Assembly (NCBI RefSeq): GCF_052324685.1
Contig: NC_135212.1
Location: 13,708,410 to 13,772,409 of the forward strand
From: Brachyhypopomus gauderio
Lineage: Eukaryota > Chordata > Actinopteri > Gymnotiformes > Hypopomidae
Length of the DNA stretch: 64,000 nucleotides
Direction: 5' to 3'
In this document: in pieces, positions 33,700-46,635 of the stretch
How the letters are laid out: each line of letters opens with the position of its first letter
Position numbering within the stretch: the first letter of the stretch is position 1
Program-made: the position numbers and the translations under genes
The notes under the pieces: generated by a model
Databases searched by the model: none
The model's input: the letters and a program-made list of their open reading frames with translations, nothing else
What the model was told of the DNA's origin: nothing

Positions 33700-35640
33700 A
33701 TTCACCGCTATCTCTGGGCTTTTAAAAATCTCTTCATATAATATTTCAACTCTATGATCTTCCTCTTTTCCTTTTTTCTCCTTTCTTTCTTTCTTGTACT
33801 CCAGATTTGTGCTAACTGGCCATTTTAATCTGTAATCTGTCTAGATCAGATTTACGTAGTATCAGAAATGTAAGATTCCTGCTGCTGTGCGCCATCCGGC
33901 TATCAAACCATTTTTCTGTGGGACATGGTCGTGTATGCAGTTAAAGGAAAATGTAAAGGCAACAAAAACCTGATGGGGTTGGACACCAGTGACAGGAGCT
34001 AAGGGCAGCAACTGTACCAGGTCCTACAAGAGGCAACTACATGCCCTGACTACCAAAGAGCCAGCTGTTTGGAGCAGCACCCACCTTCAGATTCACTCCG
34101 CCACACCACCCTCTCCTTCAGAGGGTGGCAGTCTCCATCACGCTGCAATTACCTCCAGTGAACCCGGCGCTTCACACATACCAAGTGTCCCTCATGCAGC
34201 CACACTTTGAGCAACACCCGTGTTCCTCACTATGGGTTCACACTGGGTTGTCACATCCCCTCGCAGCAAAGGTAGGGTTCATTATCCATGGACACGCTCC
34301 GAACCATCCCTCTTCTCACACCATTTGTAATGAAGGCTGAAGGCAGCAAGCAACGGGGCCTACATATGGTAAATGCCCCAACCACCAAAGAGCCAGATCT
34401 CCGGCACCAGATTTTACCTCCCCTAGTGACTGCCTCCGTCAAATGCCCTAAAATGAGTACTTCTTAATGAAATGGGTATCTTTTCGGGATTAGGAGAGGG
34501 GGTAAAGGGGTTCGTAGAGTTGGAGTTGAATCCTAATGCACATTCCTGTGCTCCTGGGGCAGGGGGTCAGTTGGCCGCAACACAGAGCCTTCATACACGC
34601 TCAGCCCTGGTGCAGACTTACCACCGACTTCCACCTGGAGAATGGACTGCCTGTTACTTGCGTGGACACACACACTCACACTTGCCCGCCTATCGCTGGC
34701 GTATACGCACATACCCACTGAAATGACTGCGTGCTCCCTGAAGCGCCTGTAATCCGCACACGGTAAGGCTGATCTTGTGCTTACCTGAAATCATATAGGG
34801 TGGATTGAAGTATTAGTTTACTGCTGCTCCGGTACTACAGGGATTGGAGCGCCACTCTCTGGCTCACCGAGATGACTCGCTGATGCTTGGCTTAAATTCT
34901 CACAGCTCGCGGCCACAGTGGCAGACTTCAGTTCCTGGAGACCATCCGACCCCCTGAGCAGGGACACAATCGTATGGCTTGGACAGTTCTTTATGATCAG
35001 ATCGAACCCTTGAGCAGGTACCCAATCGTACAGTTCGGCCAGTTATTTATGATAAGAGCAACTTGAGAGGAACAACAGTTCCTCCCCTTGAGGACGCATT
35101 AGTTGTGTTCTCCTTGACTTAAATTCTATTGACGCTTACCATTGAATACCCTTTTATTCCAGGGCTAGAGTTAAGAAAACAGGACATCAACTGAGTGATT
35201 ATATGAAAGGCTAATAACCTCTAAGAATCTGGGACAAGCCAAAGATCTGTCTAGGACGAATCTGAACGGGCCTCCTCTCCCAGAGCGTTTATGGCTGCCA
35301 AACCCAATATGTGATTGCCAACCTCAGACGGTCCTGTCAGCACAGCATGGCTGTTTCTGGCTCTAGTTTTAAACAACTCAATCAATGGTGATGGTGTTTA
35401 TTTTACCCGTACAAGTCCATACCAGCTCAAATGCGTCATAAAGAGAATTAATTGCTTCTGTGTTTGTCCAGAATGTTTTATGTTATTTAATATAATTGCG
35501 TGATTGTTGTTCGAAATAAAATTGGAGAAGCACACAATACTGGCTGCTAAAAACAGCAGTATTTGGTGAGAATCATTCTGTTCATTATTTCTAACCAACA
35601 CTGTCCCAAATTAATCAAACTACAGGAGTGTTGGGGTAGG
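33700..35640. other. Intergenic lyar-tmem128, part 1; possible retroelement remains
   Basis: No gene. A two-copy repeat of about 55 bp lies at 34950-35057 (CCCTGAGCAGG..CAATCGTA, twice), a purine tract (AGGAGAGGGGGTAAAGGGG) at 34492-34510, and AATAAA at 35515-35520. These are the kind of parts found in an LTR, but no second LTR, primer-binding site or coding frame was found. Confidence 0.3.
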
Positions 35641-36060
35641 TTCAGGAGTCTTCCTGTGCAGTGTTAGGATAGGATAACACTATTGATCTCGTAGGAAATT
35701 GCAGTGAGGTTAGGTTCACTAGTCTCCCCGAGTAGTTATGGGCTAGGTTGAGCAGTTCCTCTGCACAGTGTTGGGTTAGATTCAGATGTTTGTCTGGGCA
35801 GTGTTGGGTTAGATCCAAGAATACAATATCCATCAGAGAGCTGAAGCTCTGACCTCTGAACTACCACTGCAGAGAACTGGAAAACAGAAATGTCCTAGTA
35901 GCCCTGGCTTAGAAGAACAGCAAAACACTGGAAATACAGACTAAACACAAAGTATTACTTGATGAATCTTTAATGTAAACTTTTAGTGACAGACTCAGCT
36001 GATAAATCTTGTAAAGGTCTTTCACCTGCTCAGGTGAGAATGTGATACTTAAAATAGGGG
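35640..36060. repeat. Degenerate tandem repeat and unassigned DNA
   Basis: Copies of TTNGGNTAGNTTCAGNNGTCT/CAGTGTTGGGTTAGAT at about 33-44-bp spacing between 35630 and 35820; nothing recognised after that. Confidence 0.5.
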
Positions 36061-36069
36061 TGCAGAGGG

Positions 36070-36235
36070 CAGCAGACTGTTGAGGAACAATTCGAGTGTT
36101 GTTTGTTGCTGCTGAGTCATGGAGGAGATAAGGAGAGGTTCAGGGTAAGATGATCACAGTGCATCCTGATAGATGGATACGTTTCAGCGCTGGGTGCCGA
36201 ATTCTGCTGGAATTGAACTTTTGATTAAGACAGTT
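36070..36235 (+). repeat. Paralogous segment, copy 1
   Basis: Shares GAGTGTTGTTTGTTGCTGCT, GAGTCATGG, GCATCCTGAT-GATGGATAC and the following bases with 38210-38340, at roughly 80% identity by eye. Dispersed repeat of unknown family. Confidence 0.65.
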
Positions 36236-36357
36236 TGGTTGACCCCATTTCACTGGTGCTGCTCTGTGGTCAGTGCTACTAGAGATCAGGGCACTGATTC
36301 TCCTCCAGCTCCACGTTTTTGCGCATTCAGGTAAAAACCACAAGAGTCAGCAAAAAC

Positions 36358-36410
36358 CCTCCCTCTCTCCCTCCCTCCCTCCCTCTCTCCCTCTCTCTCT
36401 CCCTCTCTCT
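36358..36410. repeat. CCCT/CT polypyrimidine microsatellite
   Basis: CCCTCTCT and CCCT units, about 50 bp. Confidence 0.85.
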
Positions 36411-37079
36411 GTGCCATGCAGTTCAGGACTAAGTGTAGGTGGGTATGTAAAACTATACGTCTCTGATAAAGGTGCTCACAGACTGGTATTGTTCACCTCT
36501 GCATTGTTATAAAACATCTAAGAGACCAAGGGCCAGATCAGGTCTCCTGTGGGAAATGGAAAAAATATACATGGGGTTAATGTTTGTGAGTATCAAATTT
36601 GTTCTGGGGTTCAGGACTGTTCTAGGCTTTTTAATGGCTGACTCATGACAAAACACATAAGGGCCTGTTTTGTTTGTTTGTTTGTTAGCTTTTTTTAGTA
36701 GTACAAAAGGATGGAAAGAGCTAGTGAAGGTCAAAGAAGTGTAAAGTGTAGTTAAAGCAGGTCTTTGTGTATTGTATGTTCATTAGCACATAACAAAGCC
36801 CCTATTTTCACACTTTAACATCTAAAAGATTGACTAAATATCCTCCACAGAATACAGAAATGATACATAAAGTAGAAACAGAACATAAAGGAAGTCCAAA
36901 GGATCATCCGTTTCCCTGCACCTCAGGGAAAAGCAGCAGTGTAAATAAAGACCAAGTCTGAGGGCAAAAAGGAGCTGGACAGATTTTTCATCCTTATTTA
37001 AATACATATCCGTCACCTCCATTTTACAGTGTGATTGATCTAAAAAAACAAAAACAAAAAAAGCTGACCGAATTATGTG

Positions 37080-37270
37080 TATTATTCAGCTTTTAACATT
37101 TACATTTAGGGTATTTAGAAGACTCTTATCCAGAGACTTACAAAGAGCTTTGCATCTATTCACAGAATACATGCTCGATATAGCAGATAGGTCAGAATTC
37201 AAGATACCATTGAGGCAGACTACTACTAAACTACAGGAATCAATGTCATCACCTAGTAGAGCTGGGAAAT
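37080..37270. repeat. Fragment of common fish interspersed repeat
   Basis: TTTACATTTAGGGTATTTAG, ACTCTTATCCAGAGACTTAC and the following CTTTGCATCTATTCACAGAA form the familiar fish motif that ends many SINE-like and DNA repeats. Family recognised only from general memory. Confidence 0.5.
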
Positions 37271-38209
37271 TAATTGAAAATACATTGAAACCGACATTCA
37301 GAACCTCTAACCGACATAATTTTGCACATGTTGGTTATTTCGGTATATTAAGTATATATTGCTAATACCCGTGGTTAATGCCCAATGTTCATGTACTTAA
37401 AAATATTCTAGTGCATGTGTAGTCCATGACTCCGCCCCATCCAGTCAGTGACAAGGAAGCAACCTTTTTGTAAATTGTATAATTACAATACGACCTTTTA
37501 CGTTAGGAAAAAAAACAGCTTTAATAATTGAACACTTGTCCGTGAACTATAAGGGCAAAAAAAATCGTTCATTAACCATAATCAGCCCAGCCCTATTACC
37601 TAGTATTTTGATTAAACAGGCTCACTTAAACAGGAATTATAACTTATACCAAGAAGCGCAAATAACCACATGGGAAATAAACTCCTCAGGGATGGAGCTG
37701 CATCTACTGTATCGTGTGACTGTGACTGGTTCAACAGCCACAAAGCACTTTTATAGAACTACTGGGCACCGTAAGGAAAGATGTCAGTGTGAGAACTGTT
37801 GCCAAAGCAACATAAGGATCCATGTATCCCAGGTTCACTCAGTAAAGGACCTTCACTTCCGTCAGACTTCATACTGAGGATGAGTTAGCACCTGCGCCTT
37901 TGCCGGGGTTGGGGAGACCTGTTGGATGCTCAAGTGAGAACATTACATGACCCTCACAAGACTGAGATGTTCACTTCTGACACAAAACTGTGCAGAAGTT
38001 TAATCAAATAATTACCAGTTTTCCAAACAATGAAGTGAACCATAAACGTTCTCCAGTCCGATGTCACAGGTGTTGTGTTGGGGCAGCTAAGTAAATACGG
38101 AGGCCTACTACATCACCAGAACAGAAACAATTCATACAACAGATTACTTTTCAATTGATTGAAATACATAATTTTTACACTTATATGTAATAGGGAAATT
38201 ATGAGACAA

Positions 38210-38340
38210 TTGAGTCAGACTGTTGAACAATTTGAGTGTTGTTTGTTGCTGCTGAGTCATGGTAAGACGATCAGAGGGCATCCTGATGGATGGATACTTT
38301 TCAGCTGAATTATGTTAGAAGTGGACTGTGGATTAATTAA
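38210..38340 (+). repeat. Paralogous segment, copy 2
   Basis: Second copy of the 36070-36235 segment, same orientation, lacking an internal stretch around the AGGAGATAAGGAGAGGTTC of copy 1. Confidence 0.65.
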
Positions 38341-38344
38341 TTAA

Positions 38345-39470
38345 CACACCCTATTCACACCATATTTCTGTGCTATGGTTACAAAAGTACTTTTAAGGAC
38401 TAAAAGGACCAAGTGAACCATCAAGGAAATATCACTTGCAAAAAAGGAAGCATTTAAAATCTGTTTGGTCATCTTCATGGGTCACTTGTGGCACTACTGA
38501 TGATATTGATTGATCTTTGGAACCAAATGTTTGCAATAGCTACTCTGTCTGCAGTTTTTATCATGCAGAGCTTTCCCCAACAGAAGAGCATTGTGCACCC
38601 GAACTGTTGAGACCTGCTTGTGATCCGACTATTGTAAAACAGTCTTGCCTTGCTCCAGTGCCGTTTTGGCACGGCCTCTCTCTCGTGGTCAGTATCGCAG
38701 CTAGAGAAGAGCTGTGGGCATCTCACACTTCATCCTCTTAAGAGGCTCTGGCACGAGTCCATCTGTCTGGGTTCATGTACTGTATGCCTCTGCCATCGTG
38801 CCTCTTTCTCACCCGGTGGAAACACTGCTTCTCTCTCTCGCTCCCTCGGGCTCTTGGCAGGAGATCGGAGGTTCATTTCCTAGGTGAGCCACAGGTCTGG
38901 TTGGCAGGCCGTAGTTGCACACACTGATACTGCGTTCCAGAGCCGTGGTGCTGGCAGGGCTCTGGGGATTTGGACAGATCTACCTCTCACCTGGCTTCTG
39001 TTGGGCAGGTGACCTTCTGAACTTGCTCACACACAGCACGCCATCCAGGTGTACCACTCTAACAGCTGTGTTGCTGTAACAGGTGCATTGGCAATAGGAA
39101 GGTTTTCCTATTTTCATGCATGGATTTTTTTATATCTTTCCATTATCTCTAAACATGATCAATGGATTTTTTCAATATATATATTTTTGATGAAGACACA
39201 CAATCACCCTCTGTAATGGCAACCACACAATAACAGGTTAAAATACACTTGATTTATAGTGTTGGTATTCAGAGTAAATGCTGTTTTTAAACAAGTAATT
39301 GTCTGGTTTTTCTGTGAGCACACACACTTACTCATACACCCACACGCATTTACACACATGCACACACACCCACATGTGCACACAAATGCACCCTGGCTCA
39401 CTATGACACTACCTTGCACAACCATGAACACACACACACACACACTTAGATGCACACAGATTTTAGGTAC
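38345..39470. other. Intergenic, no gene seen
   Basis: No conserved frame or element ends recognised. Short CA-containing stretches lie at 39320-39450. Confidence 0.4.
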
Positions 39471-39474
39471 ATGA

Positions 39475-40866
39475 ATTCCTATGGCTATCTAACTGCTCAT
39501 TAATGCAAATGCCAATCACATGGCAGCAACTCAATGCATTTAGACATGTAGACCAAGATGATCTGCTGCAGTTCAAACCAAGTATCAGAATGGCGAAGAA
39601 AGGTGATTTAAGTGACTTTGAATGTGGCATGGTTGGTTGTTGGTGCCAGACGGGCTGGTCTAAGTATTTCAGAATCTGCTCATTTACTGGAATTTTCACG
39701 CACAACCATCTCTAGTGTTTACAGAGAATGGTCAGAAAAAGAGAAAATATCCAGTGAGTGGCAGTTCTGTGGGCGCAAATGCCTTGTTAATGCCAGAGGC
39801 CAGAGGAGAATGGCCAGACTAGTTTGAACTGATAGAATGTCAACAGTAACTGAAATAACTAGTCGTTACAATCGAGGCATGCAGAACAGCATCTCATGTC
39901 AAACCTTTTTTTTTGCCTCCTCCCTCCCAATCTTTGGAGGACACCTTTGATTTTATGTAAGGATCAAATTAAAACAATTTTGCACAATAGAGTTCAATAG
40001 TGATCAAAATAATTGGGGTTAGGTGGACCATACAGGAGAGGAGAGAAAAGAGGGGGAGAGAATGTAAAAGGAAAAGACAGAAAGAAAGAACATGGCACAA
40101 ATGTCCACTGCAATGGTTCACCAACTGCTGCTACTGAAAGAAGAGCAGAAAGTGTACCTGAGACATACAGCACAAATGACTGTGATGTGAGTGTGTTTAT
40201 GTAAGTGCAACAAAGGATAAATGTCAAAACTTGATGCAGATGGGCTACAGCAGCAGAAGATCACCACAGGAAACTGAGGCTACAATTCACACAGGCTCAC
40301 TAAATTTGGACAATAGAAGATTGGAAAAATGTTGCCTGGTCTGATGAGTCTCAATTTTTGCTGCGACATTCAGATGGTAGGGTCAGAATTTGGCGTCAAC
40401 AACATGAAAGCATGGGCCCATCCTGCCTTGTATCATCGGTTCAGGCTGGTGATGGTTCAATGGTGTGGGGGATATTTTCTTGGCACATTTTGGGCCCATT
40501 AATACCAAGTGAGCAACTGAGATAGGCCACAGCCTACCTGAGTATTGTTGCTGACCATGTCCATCCCTTTATGACCACAGTGTACCCATCTTCTGTTGAC
40601 TACTTCCAGCAGGATAATGTGTCATAAAACGCGAATCATCTCAGACTGGTTTCTTGTACACAACAATGAATTCACTCTACTCGAATGGCCTCCAGTCACC
40701 AGATCTCAATCCAGTAGAGCACCTTTGGGATGTGGTGGAACGGGAGATTCACATCATGGATGTGCAGATGAAACAAATCTGCAGCAACTGCGTGATGCTG
40801 TCATGCATGTCAAAAGGGGGTCCAACCTGGTACTAGCAAGGTGTACCTAATAAAGTGGCCGGTGAG
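39475..40866 (+). mobile_element. Broken Tc1-like transposon, second family
   Basis: Plus-strand pieces of a Tc1-like transposase: MAKKGDLSDFECGMV, GARRAGLSISESAHLLEFSR, TISSVYREWS, then after about 300 bp of unrelated or scrambled sequence (39900-40230) WSDESQFLL-like, HESMGPSCL and LEWPPVTRSQS/LQSPDLNPVEHLW. Three frameshifts or more and the internal insertion disable it. The right end GTACCTAATAAAGTGGCCGG near 40845 is the known terminal motif of this family; the left end is incomplete. Confidence 0.8.
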
Positions 40867-40869
40867 TGT

Positions 40870-41500
40870 ATGTTATACCGTATGGTTACTGATATATTGG
40901 TATTTGGATTATACATACATCATAATATCGATCACCTGATGCTATTTTACCCAGTGGACTCATTAAATCCTCATAAACAAAATATACCTTTTGATGCATG
41001 ACATCCAACTAGTGGACAGGTCCATTTTCACTCAAGAAAAAAAAAGTATTGCTGAAAATTTTATGAAAGTCTCAAGACATAGTAAATCATAAAATATATT
41101 TTTATTTCTTGTAGATTTCTAAGATGCTCTAAAGGTCAATTGCATGTCCATCACTAGCCGCCATTTTGGATTTATGCTGTAATATTTCAGGGTAACAGAT
41201 ATCAATTAAGACAAAGATTACATAGAAATACAGTAAATGTTTAGGAGATTGCTCTGTGTGCAAATTAAGAGGTTAAAAATAATTTTTAATGCATGTGCAC
41301 GACAGGATTAAACTGCAGTGAGGAACATGTTTTTTGAGGTTATTCGTGTGAACCTCATACATTTAATGGCTTTTTACCATATATTAACTGGTATTTTATC
41401 TTGGCACATAGCGTTATTTGCCAGTAAACATTTTCCTGTACAAATTTAGAACTACTGATGGTCACTTTTCATTATGAACATTTTCATTATGATCCCAAAA
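40870..41500. other. Intergenic upstream of tmem128
   Basis: AT-rich, no gene or element recognised. Confidence 0.4.
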
Positions 41501-41504
41501 GGAA

Positions 41505-41587
41505 AACACCGACGTTGCGTCATCGGTGCGTCACACACTCAAACCCGGAAGTCAGTGTCTGGCCTTTTATTTTTTAAACAAGCAGTC
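41505..41587 (+). promoter_or_regulatory. tmem128 promoter-proximal motifs
   Basis: Within 85 bp upstream of the start codon are TTGCGTCATCGG and GTGCGTCACAC (CRE/ATF-like) and an ETS-type CCGGAAGT at 41545-41552. No TATA box. The start site is inferred. Confidence 0.5.
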
Positions 41588-44500
41588 ATGGCAGGCGTGT
41601 TGGCTGAAAACGAGCTGGTTACGCTGAGAAACAGGTTTAAAAAAGACGCCGAACTTATTTTACAAGCGGTGTCGGAAGAAGACGAAAAGAGTGAGTAGTA
41701 TTTAAAACGCTCAGTGTTTCCTAAAGTTTATTCAAAGTATCTCTTCGTGGTCTAAATTTAAATCTTAATGTTTGTAGTTAACTGGACTAACCGGCCACCT
41801 ATATAACCCCCCGCCCCAGGCAGCTATCGCTGGACTAACGGTTCACCAGACCCGGGCCAGTAGCCGAGGTGTGGTCACACCAACACTCATATACTCTCTG
41901 ATCTCACTAGTTCACTACCGAGTTAGCTGCACACGTCCAGGTCCATTACCCAAGATCAGTGCCACTTCTGTTCATTGCAAAGTTAAGTAGCTAGGTTAAC
42001 TAACTGAAAGGGGCACTGTATAATACAGTAGCTAAACCTTGAGACAGATGAGAAAGTGTCTTTAAAATCCCTTATTAAATCTCTAGCTAGGCTAGTTAGT
42101 TGAATACGTATCTAGTTTAGCTAATATCGCCGTCACTGTTGGCAACAGCACCACTAGATCGTTACTGATCCAGCTAACATAACTAGGTCGTTGCTGATTC
42201 AACCTCACATCGCTAGATTGTCTTGAGTCGCCATCACGCACATGAAGGTGTAGCTGTTTATCTGTCAGATGTGGACGCTCCTTGTGCCGGTGTGACACGT
42301 CTCAGCGACCTGAGCAACACATGAGCGTGTGTGGGGAAAACCTCGTCCCTGTTATATCATATAGTCACTATTATGACGTCCCTGTTATAGCCCCTATTAT
42401 GACGTCCGTGTTATAGCCCCTATTATGACGTCCCTACTGCATCCCCTATCATGATGGATAATACCACTACGGATACAGTTGTTCTGCATCGTTTGATTCA
42501 AATACGTAGCTGGCTGTCAATGGTTGCCAGCTAATTAGTTAATGTAGAACCCTTATTACGATATGATTCTTCAGATATTCCAGCTAAACCTAGCTAAACT
42601 GATGTTTCTGGGTAATTGTTACCAACATTCAAACCAAGATAACTGTAATTGACTCTTCCCCAGTGGTGGACGAAGTACACAAACTCAAGGTTGCCAACTT
42701 TTCAAGATCATTTGGAGTGAGATTTAACGTAAATTGTTATCGGTCGGGGTGTAAAATGGACACAAATTAAGTATTATATCGCGATCGATCGATCGCCAGT
42801 GGTTGGCGCCAGAGCGAACAACTTACACATTGAATCATTGATGTAGATGAGATAAATAAACTAGATTTTTTTTTCGGCGTGAGAAATCGGATGTGTGGCG
42901 TGAGAGCGTGTGAAGACAGTCAAATGCGTGTGTCTCACGCTCAATGCGTGAGAGTTGGCAACCCTGCAAACTACATACTTGAGTTAAAGTACAGATACCC
43001 AAGCTAAAGGTTTACTACAGCACAAGTAGAAGTCCTTTAGTCCTCTACTTGAGTAAAAGTACAAAAGTACTGGCCTTCAAATGTACTTAAGTATATTTGT
43101 ACAAGGGTCATTCCAGGATTTTGGTACATTTCCTGTCCCACCACTTAAATTTCAAATGTACATATCCAAAATATCTAAATGACTATTTCTTTTTAACAAT
43201 GTACTTGTTATAAGACAAACTGTAAAATTTGGTGGAAAAATAAGCTCCTTAGATATTATTCAAAAGACCGAATACCTTTGGACCACCTCAAAAAATGGCA
43301 GTTTTCTCTTGTCCCACACATTGGGTGACCAACTCCTTTGCCAAATTTATTAAAATAAGCTCTAAATAAATTACTTCCTCTTGTATATTGTTGAAATGCA
43401 TCTCCTTTACTTATGAAAACAACTTCTTTGGTCTACATTGTATTGCATGTCACAGTTTTTACACTATTAAGTTGTGTCCCACAACATGCGCGCAGCCCTG
43501 TTACGATAAGGAATTTTATCTGGCAGAGAAAGGGTTAAAAATATTTGTTTACTGGCACAAAGAAATTTGCATCACAAGAACATTTCCTGCCCACATGGCA
43601 AGAAAAATGGTAAGTGCTCTAACAATTTTCAAGGTTTTTTTCCAAATATGTTTGTCCAAGTTGTGTGTGTCACTCAGTGAATGCAACTCTGTTCCTCATA
43701 TTGTAAGACTAATATTGAGTAGAGTCAAAATTTACTTTAAATACTTATATAACCATATTTGTCCTTGATCTTGTATACATAGCTAAATTTTACAGTTAGC
43801 ATCTGTTCCTGGGGTAGACCACAACTTAGCCTAAATTTGCAACCCTGTTAGTCGCAACCCTGTTACTGCATACCAATTTACATCTAATTAAAAAAACTGC
43901 TTCTATATCTGAGCTTGACGAATCAAACTTTTTGATAGTCTATAACCTGTAGCTAATAAATATGTGACTAAAAATGATTTGAAGATCAAATTTTCAGAAG
44001 TGACCACCCCTGAAATGTAAGTGATTAAATTAAAATTAGTGACCAACCCCTGAAAGAGTAAGGTGCACAATACATTCACAGTTTACAGAGAATAAATTTA
44101 AATTATTGTAAAAAAAATATTTTAGAGGTTTTTATATAGTGTATGGATGTTGCATGGCAGTGATGTGACAGAAATCACAGCAGTAGTATTGAGACAGAAT
44201 TATAATTGTCAAAATGTATGTGTTGCACAGTAGTAGACAATATGACTAGGTTTTGATATTGCACAGTGGGTGGTTGACAATTTGTCAGTTCTGTTAGATA
44301 TTGCACATTAGATGACGGTGACGATAATCCTGCAAAGTAGGTGGGTATAATGAAGCGTGGAGGCTGGAGAGTCAGTGCATGTGCGAGTTTAGCGTGGTTA
44401 TGGCTTGTGGGGGAATAACTGTCCTCCAGTCTGTTTGTTCTTGTCTTGATGCACCTGCAGCGCCTTCCTGAGGCCACAGGTTAAAATGATCATGGCTGTG

Positions 44501-46590
44501 TGTGTTGGTGTGTGGGTGTCTCCCCTGAGCGAAGGGACAGAATAGGGCCCCACCAGCCTCCTGGTGCGGTGGCGTCCTGGACGATGAGGCACAGGTCTGT
44601 TCAGATGGTCCTGGTAGAAGGAGGTGTTTAGTGTGGGGTTCAGTACCCATGAGGCCGGTATCCAGCTCTGCTCCTCGGGACCGTACCCCTCCCAGTTCAC
44701 CAGGTACAGCAGCCGCACTCGATAGGCCGGGCCATCCTCCAGTGCGATGGGTGAGGAAGGGCTATGCCCATTGGCTCACTCAGCGATCCTTCTGTTACTG
44801 ACTTGAGAGCACTAACATGGAAGGCAGATGAAGCACGGCTGCTCCCTGACATGCTGACCCAGTAGGTGACAGGGTTGATCTGGCATCCAGCTTCCCTTTG
44901 GGCCCCATCCGGTCATACCGCGTCACCACACAAACCTTATCCCCAGGGCTGTAGCAAGGCATCTTTCTCCATCTTAGATTAGCTTTCCTCTTGAATTTCT
45001 TAACAGTGTCTCTGTGGCGTTTGGGGGGGTCTCTTCCCAGGTTCCGCTTGTCCATTTGACTGGGGTTGGTAGCTAGATGTGAGACTTACTGTGATGTTCT
45101 CCCTCCACAACCTCAATGTAAACTGGATCCCCCGGTCAGAGAGGATGTCCTCAGGCAATCCAAATTGGTGGAAGATGTGCCTAAACAGCAGATCTGTGGT
45201 TGCAAGAGGAATAAACCTAACCATATTTGAAACCTTTCATCTATGATGAAGATACCCAGCCATTCCCTCTCGGTCTGCCAGGCGATGGTGAGTTAGATCG
45301 GGTGCCGCCCAGCTGCATGAGCTCCCCGCAGGACCGGAGCAGAAGTCTCTTGACGTGTACTAGGTAGCCTGCAAGAGAGGGCTTCTCTTTCCTGCAGGAG
45401 ACGGTTGTAGGTGACAGCCAGCCTCACCATTTCATTCAACGAAACCATCTCCTGCTTGCAAGCGAGCTCTGATTGCAGCTATGTTTGCACCCTGCAATTA
45501 AGGTGTCTGTAAGCGCTGGGTTGTTCATCCAGTCCCAGCTGTGATTGTCCTGAACTCCATCGCATACTCTGTTGCGTTGCGGAAGCCCTGGCGTAGGCAC
45601 AACAGGGACTGCCCTGTGCGTGGGCGTCTCCCCTGAGTGACTGGACCGGCTCAACGTGACACAGATAAGCTTGCTTCAGATTATGTAGATAATTTTCACA
45701 CAAAATAATGTTCAAAATCCTTGCAAAATTAATCCCTGTGGGTAACATTGACCTTCTTTGTTGATGGTGACTTTTTGGCTCCATTGCGTCTTGGATTCTT
45801 ATAGAAACTTAAAAATTTTTAAAGTGATTTTAATCTTATTTGTCATATGAACCACAACAGATTTATTGTCTTAATTTTATTTCAATAAAGTGTATAATGC
45901 AAAGTGATTGAAGACATAGTTGTTTTCCCTCAATGTCTGGGCATGGTCTAAATCTGCTCTCTCTGTTCGACTCAACGCAGAACTGGCAGCCCGTTGGCTT
46001 CCTGACATACATGCCAGTTAGTTTTTTTTTTACTCTTGTCAACATACACCTTTATAAAGTCATGGCAGAAAGGCTGTAGCATGTTTCAGAGCCAGCGTTA
46101 TGTCTCTTCACCTGACTGCACAAACTTAGAGATGGCTTAACGTTCACAGAGCTTAATCCGCATCATCTAGAATCTCCACCCACAAACTGCAGCTAATGCA
46201 GCATGTTATATTGTATTGTGTGAATCCCACAAGATGGCCTCCATGGGTTTAATTACCTGGGTGAAGAGGGGTGGTACATGGGTTAGTGCGTTACCTGGAA
46301 CAAGAGGGGCGGTGCATGATTTAGTGCATTACCTGGAACAAGCCGGGGATTTGTCAGCCCAAGCTGGTTCACCTGTATCTGATTATCTATTTCCTGAAGT
46401 GATCCGGGGTTACTGACAGGTGATCTGGAGCATGAATTTTACAGTGACAATTTGGTAAGAGGGCCAACTTGTTCACAGGGAAATATTTTGTGATATTTAT
46501 AATTATTGGTAAGAAGCATATAGACCAGGGGTACTCAAATAGAAATGATGACGGGCCACATTTTATTTTTTCAATCACTGAAGGGGCCGG

Positions 46591-46635
<45 letters not shown>

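Noticed and set aside
34780-34860. U1-like snRNA start (GCTTACCTG)
   Set aside because: Match does not extend beyond the first bases and no stem-loop order follows.
41474-41587. Upstream in-frame start for tmem128
   Set aside because: Adds 38 residues over promoter-like sequence; the 41588 start gives the family length of 165.
43388-43768. 126-codon plus-strand frame
   Set aside because: AT-rich intronic sequence, no domain, composition unlike the neighbouring exons.
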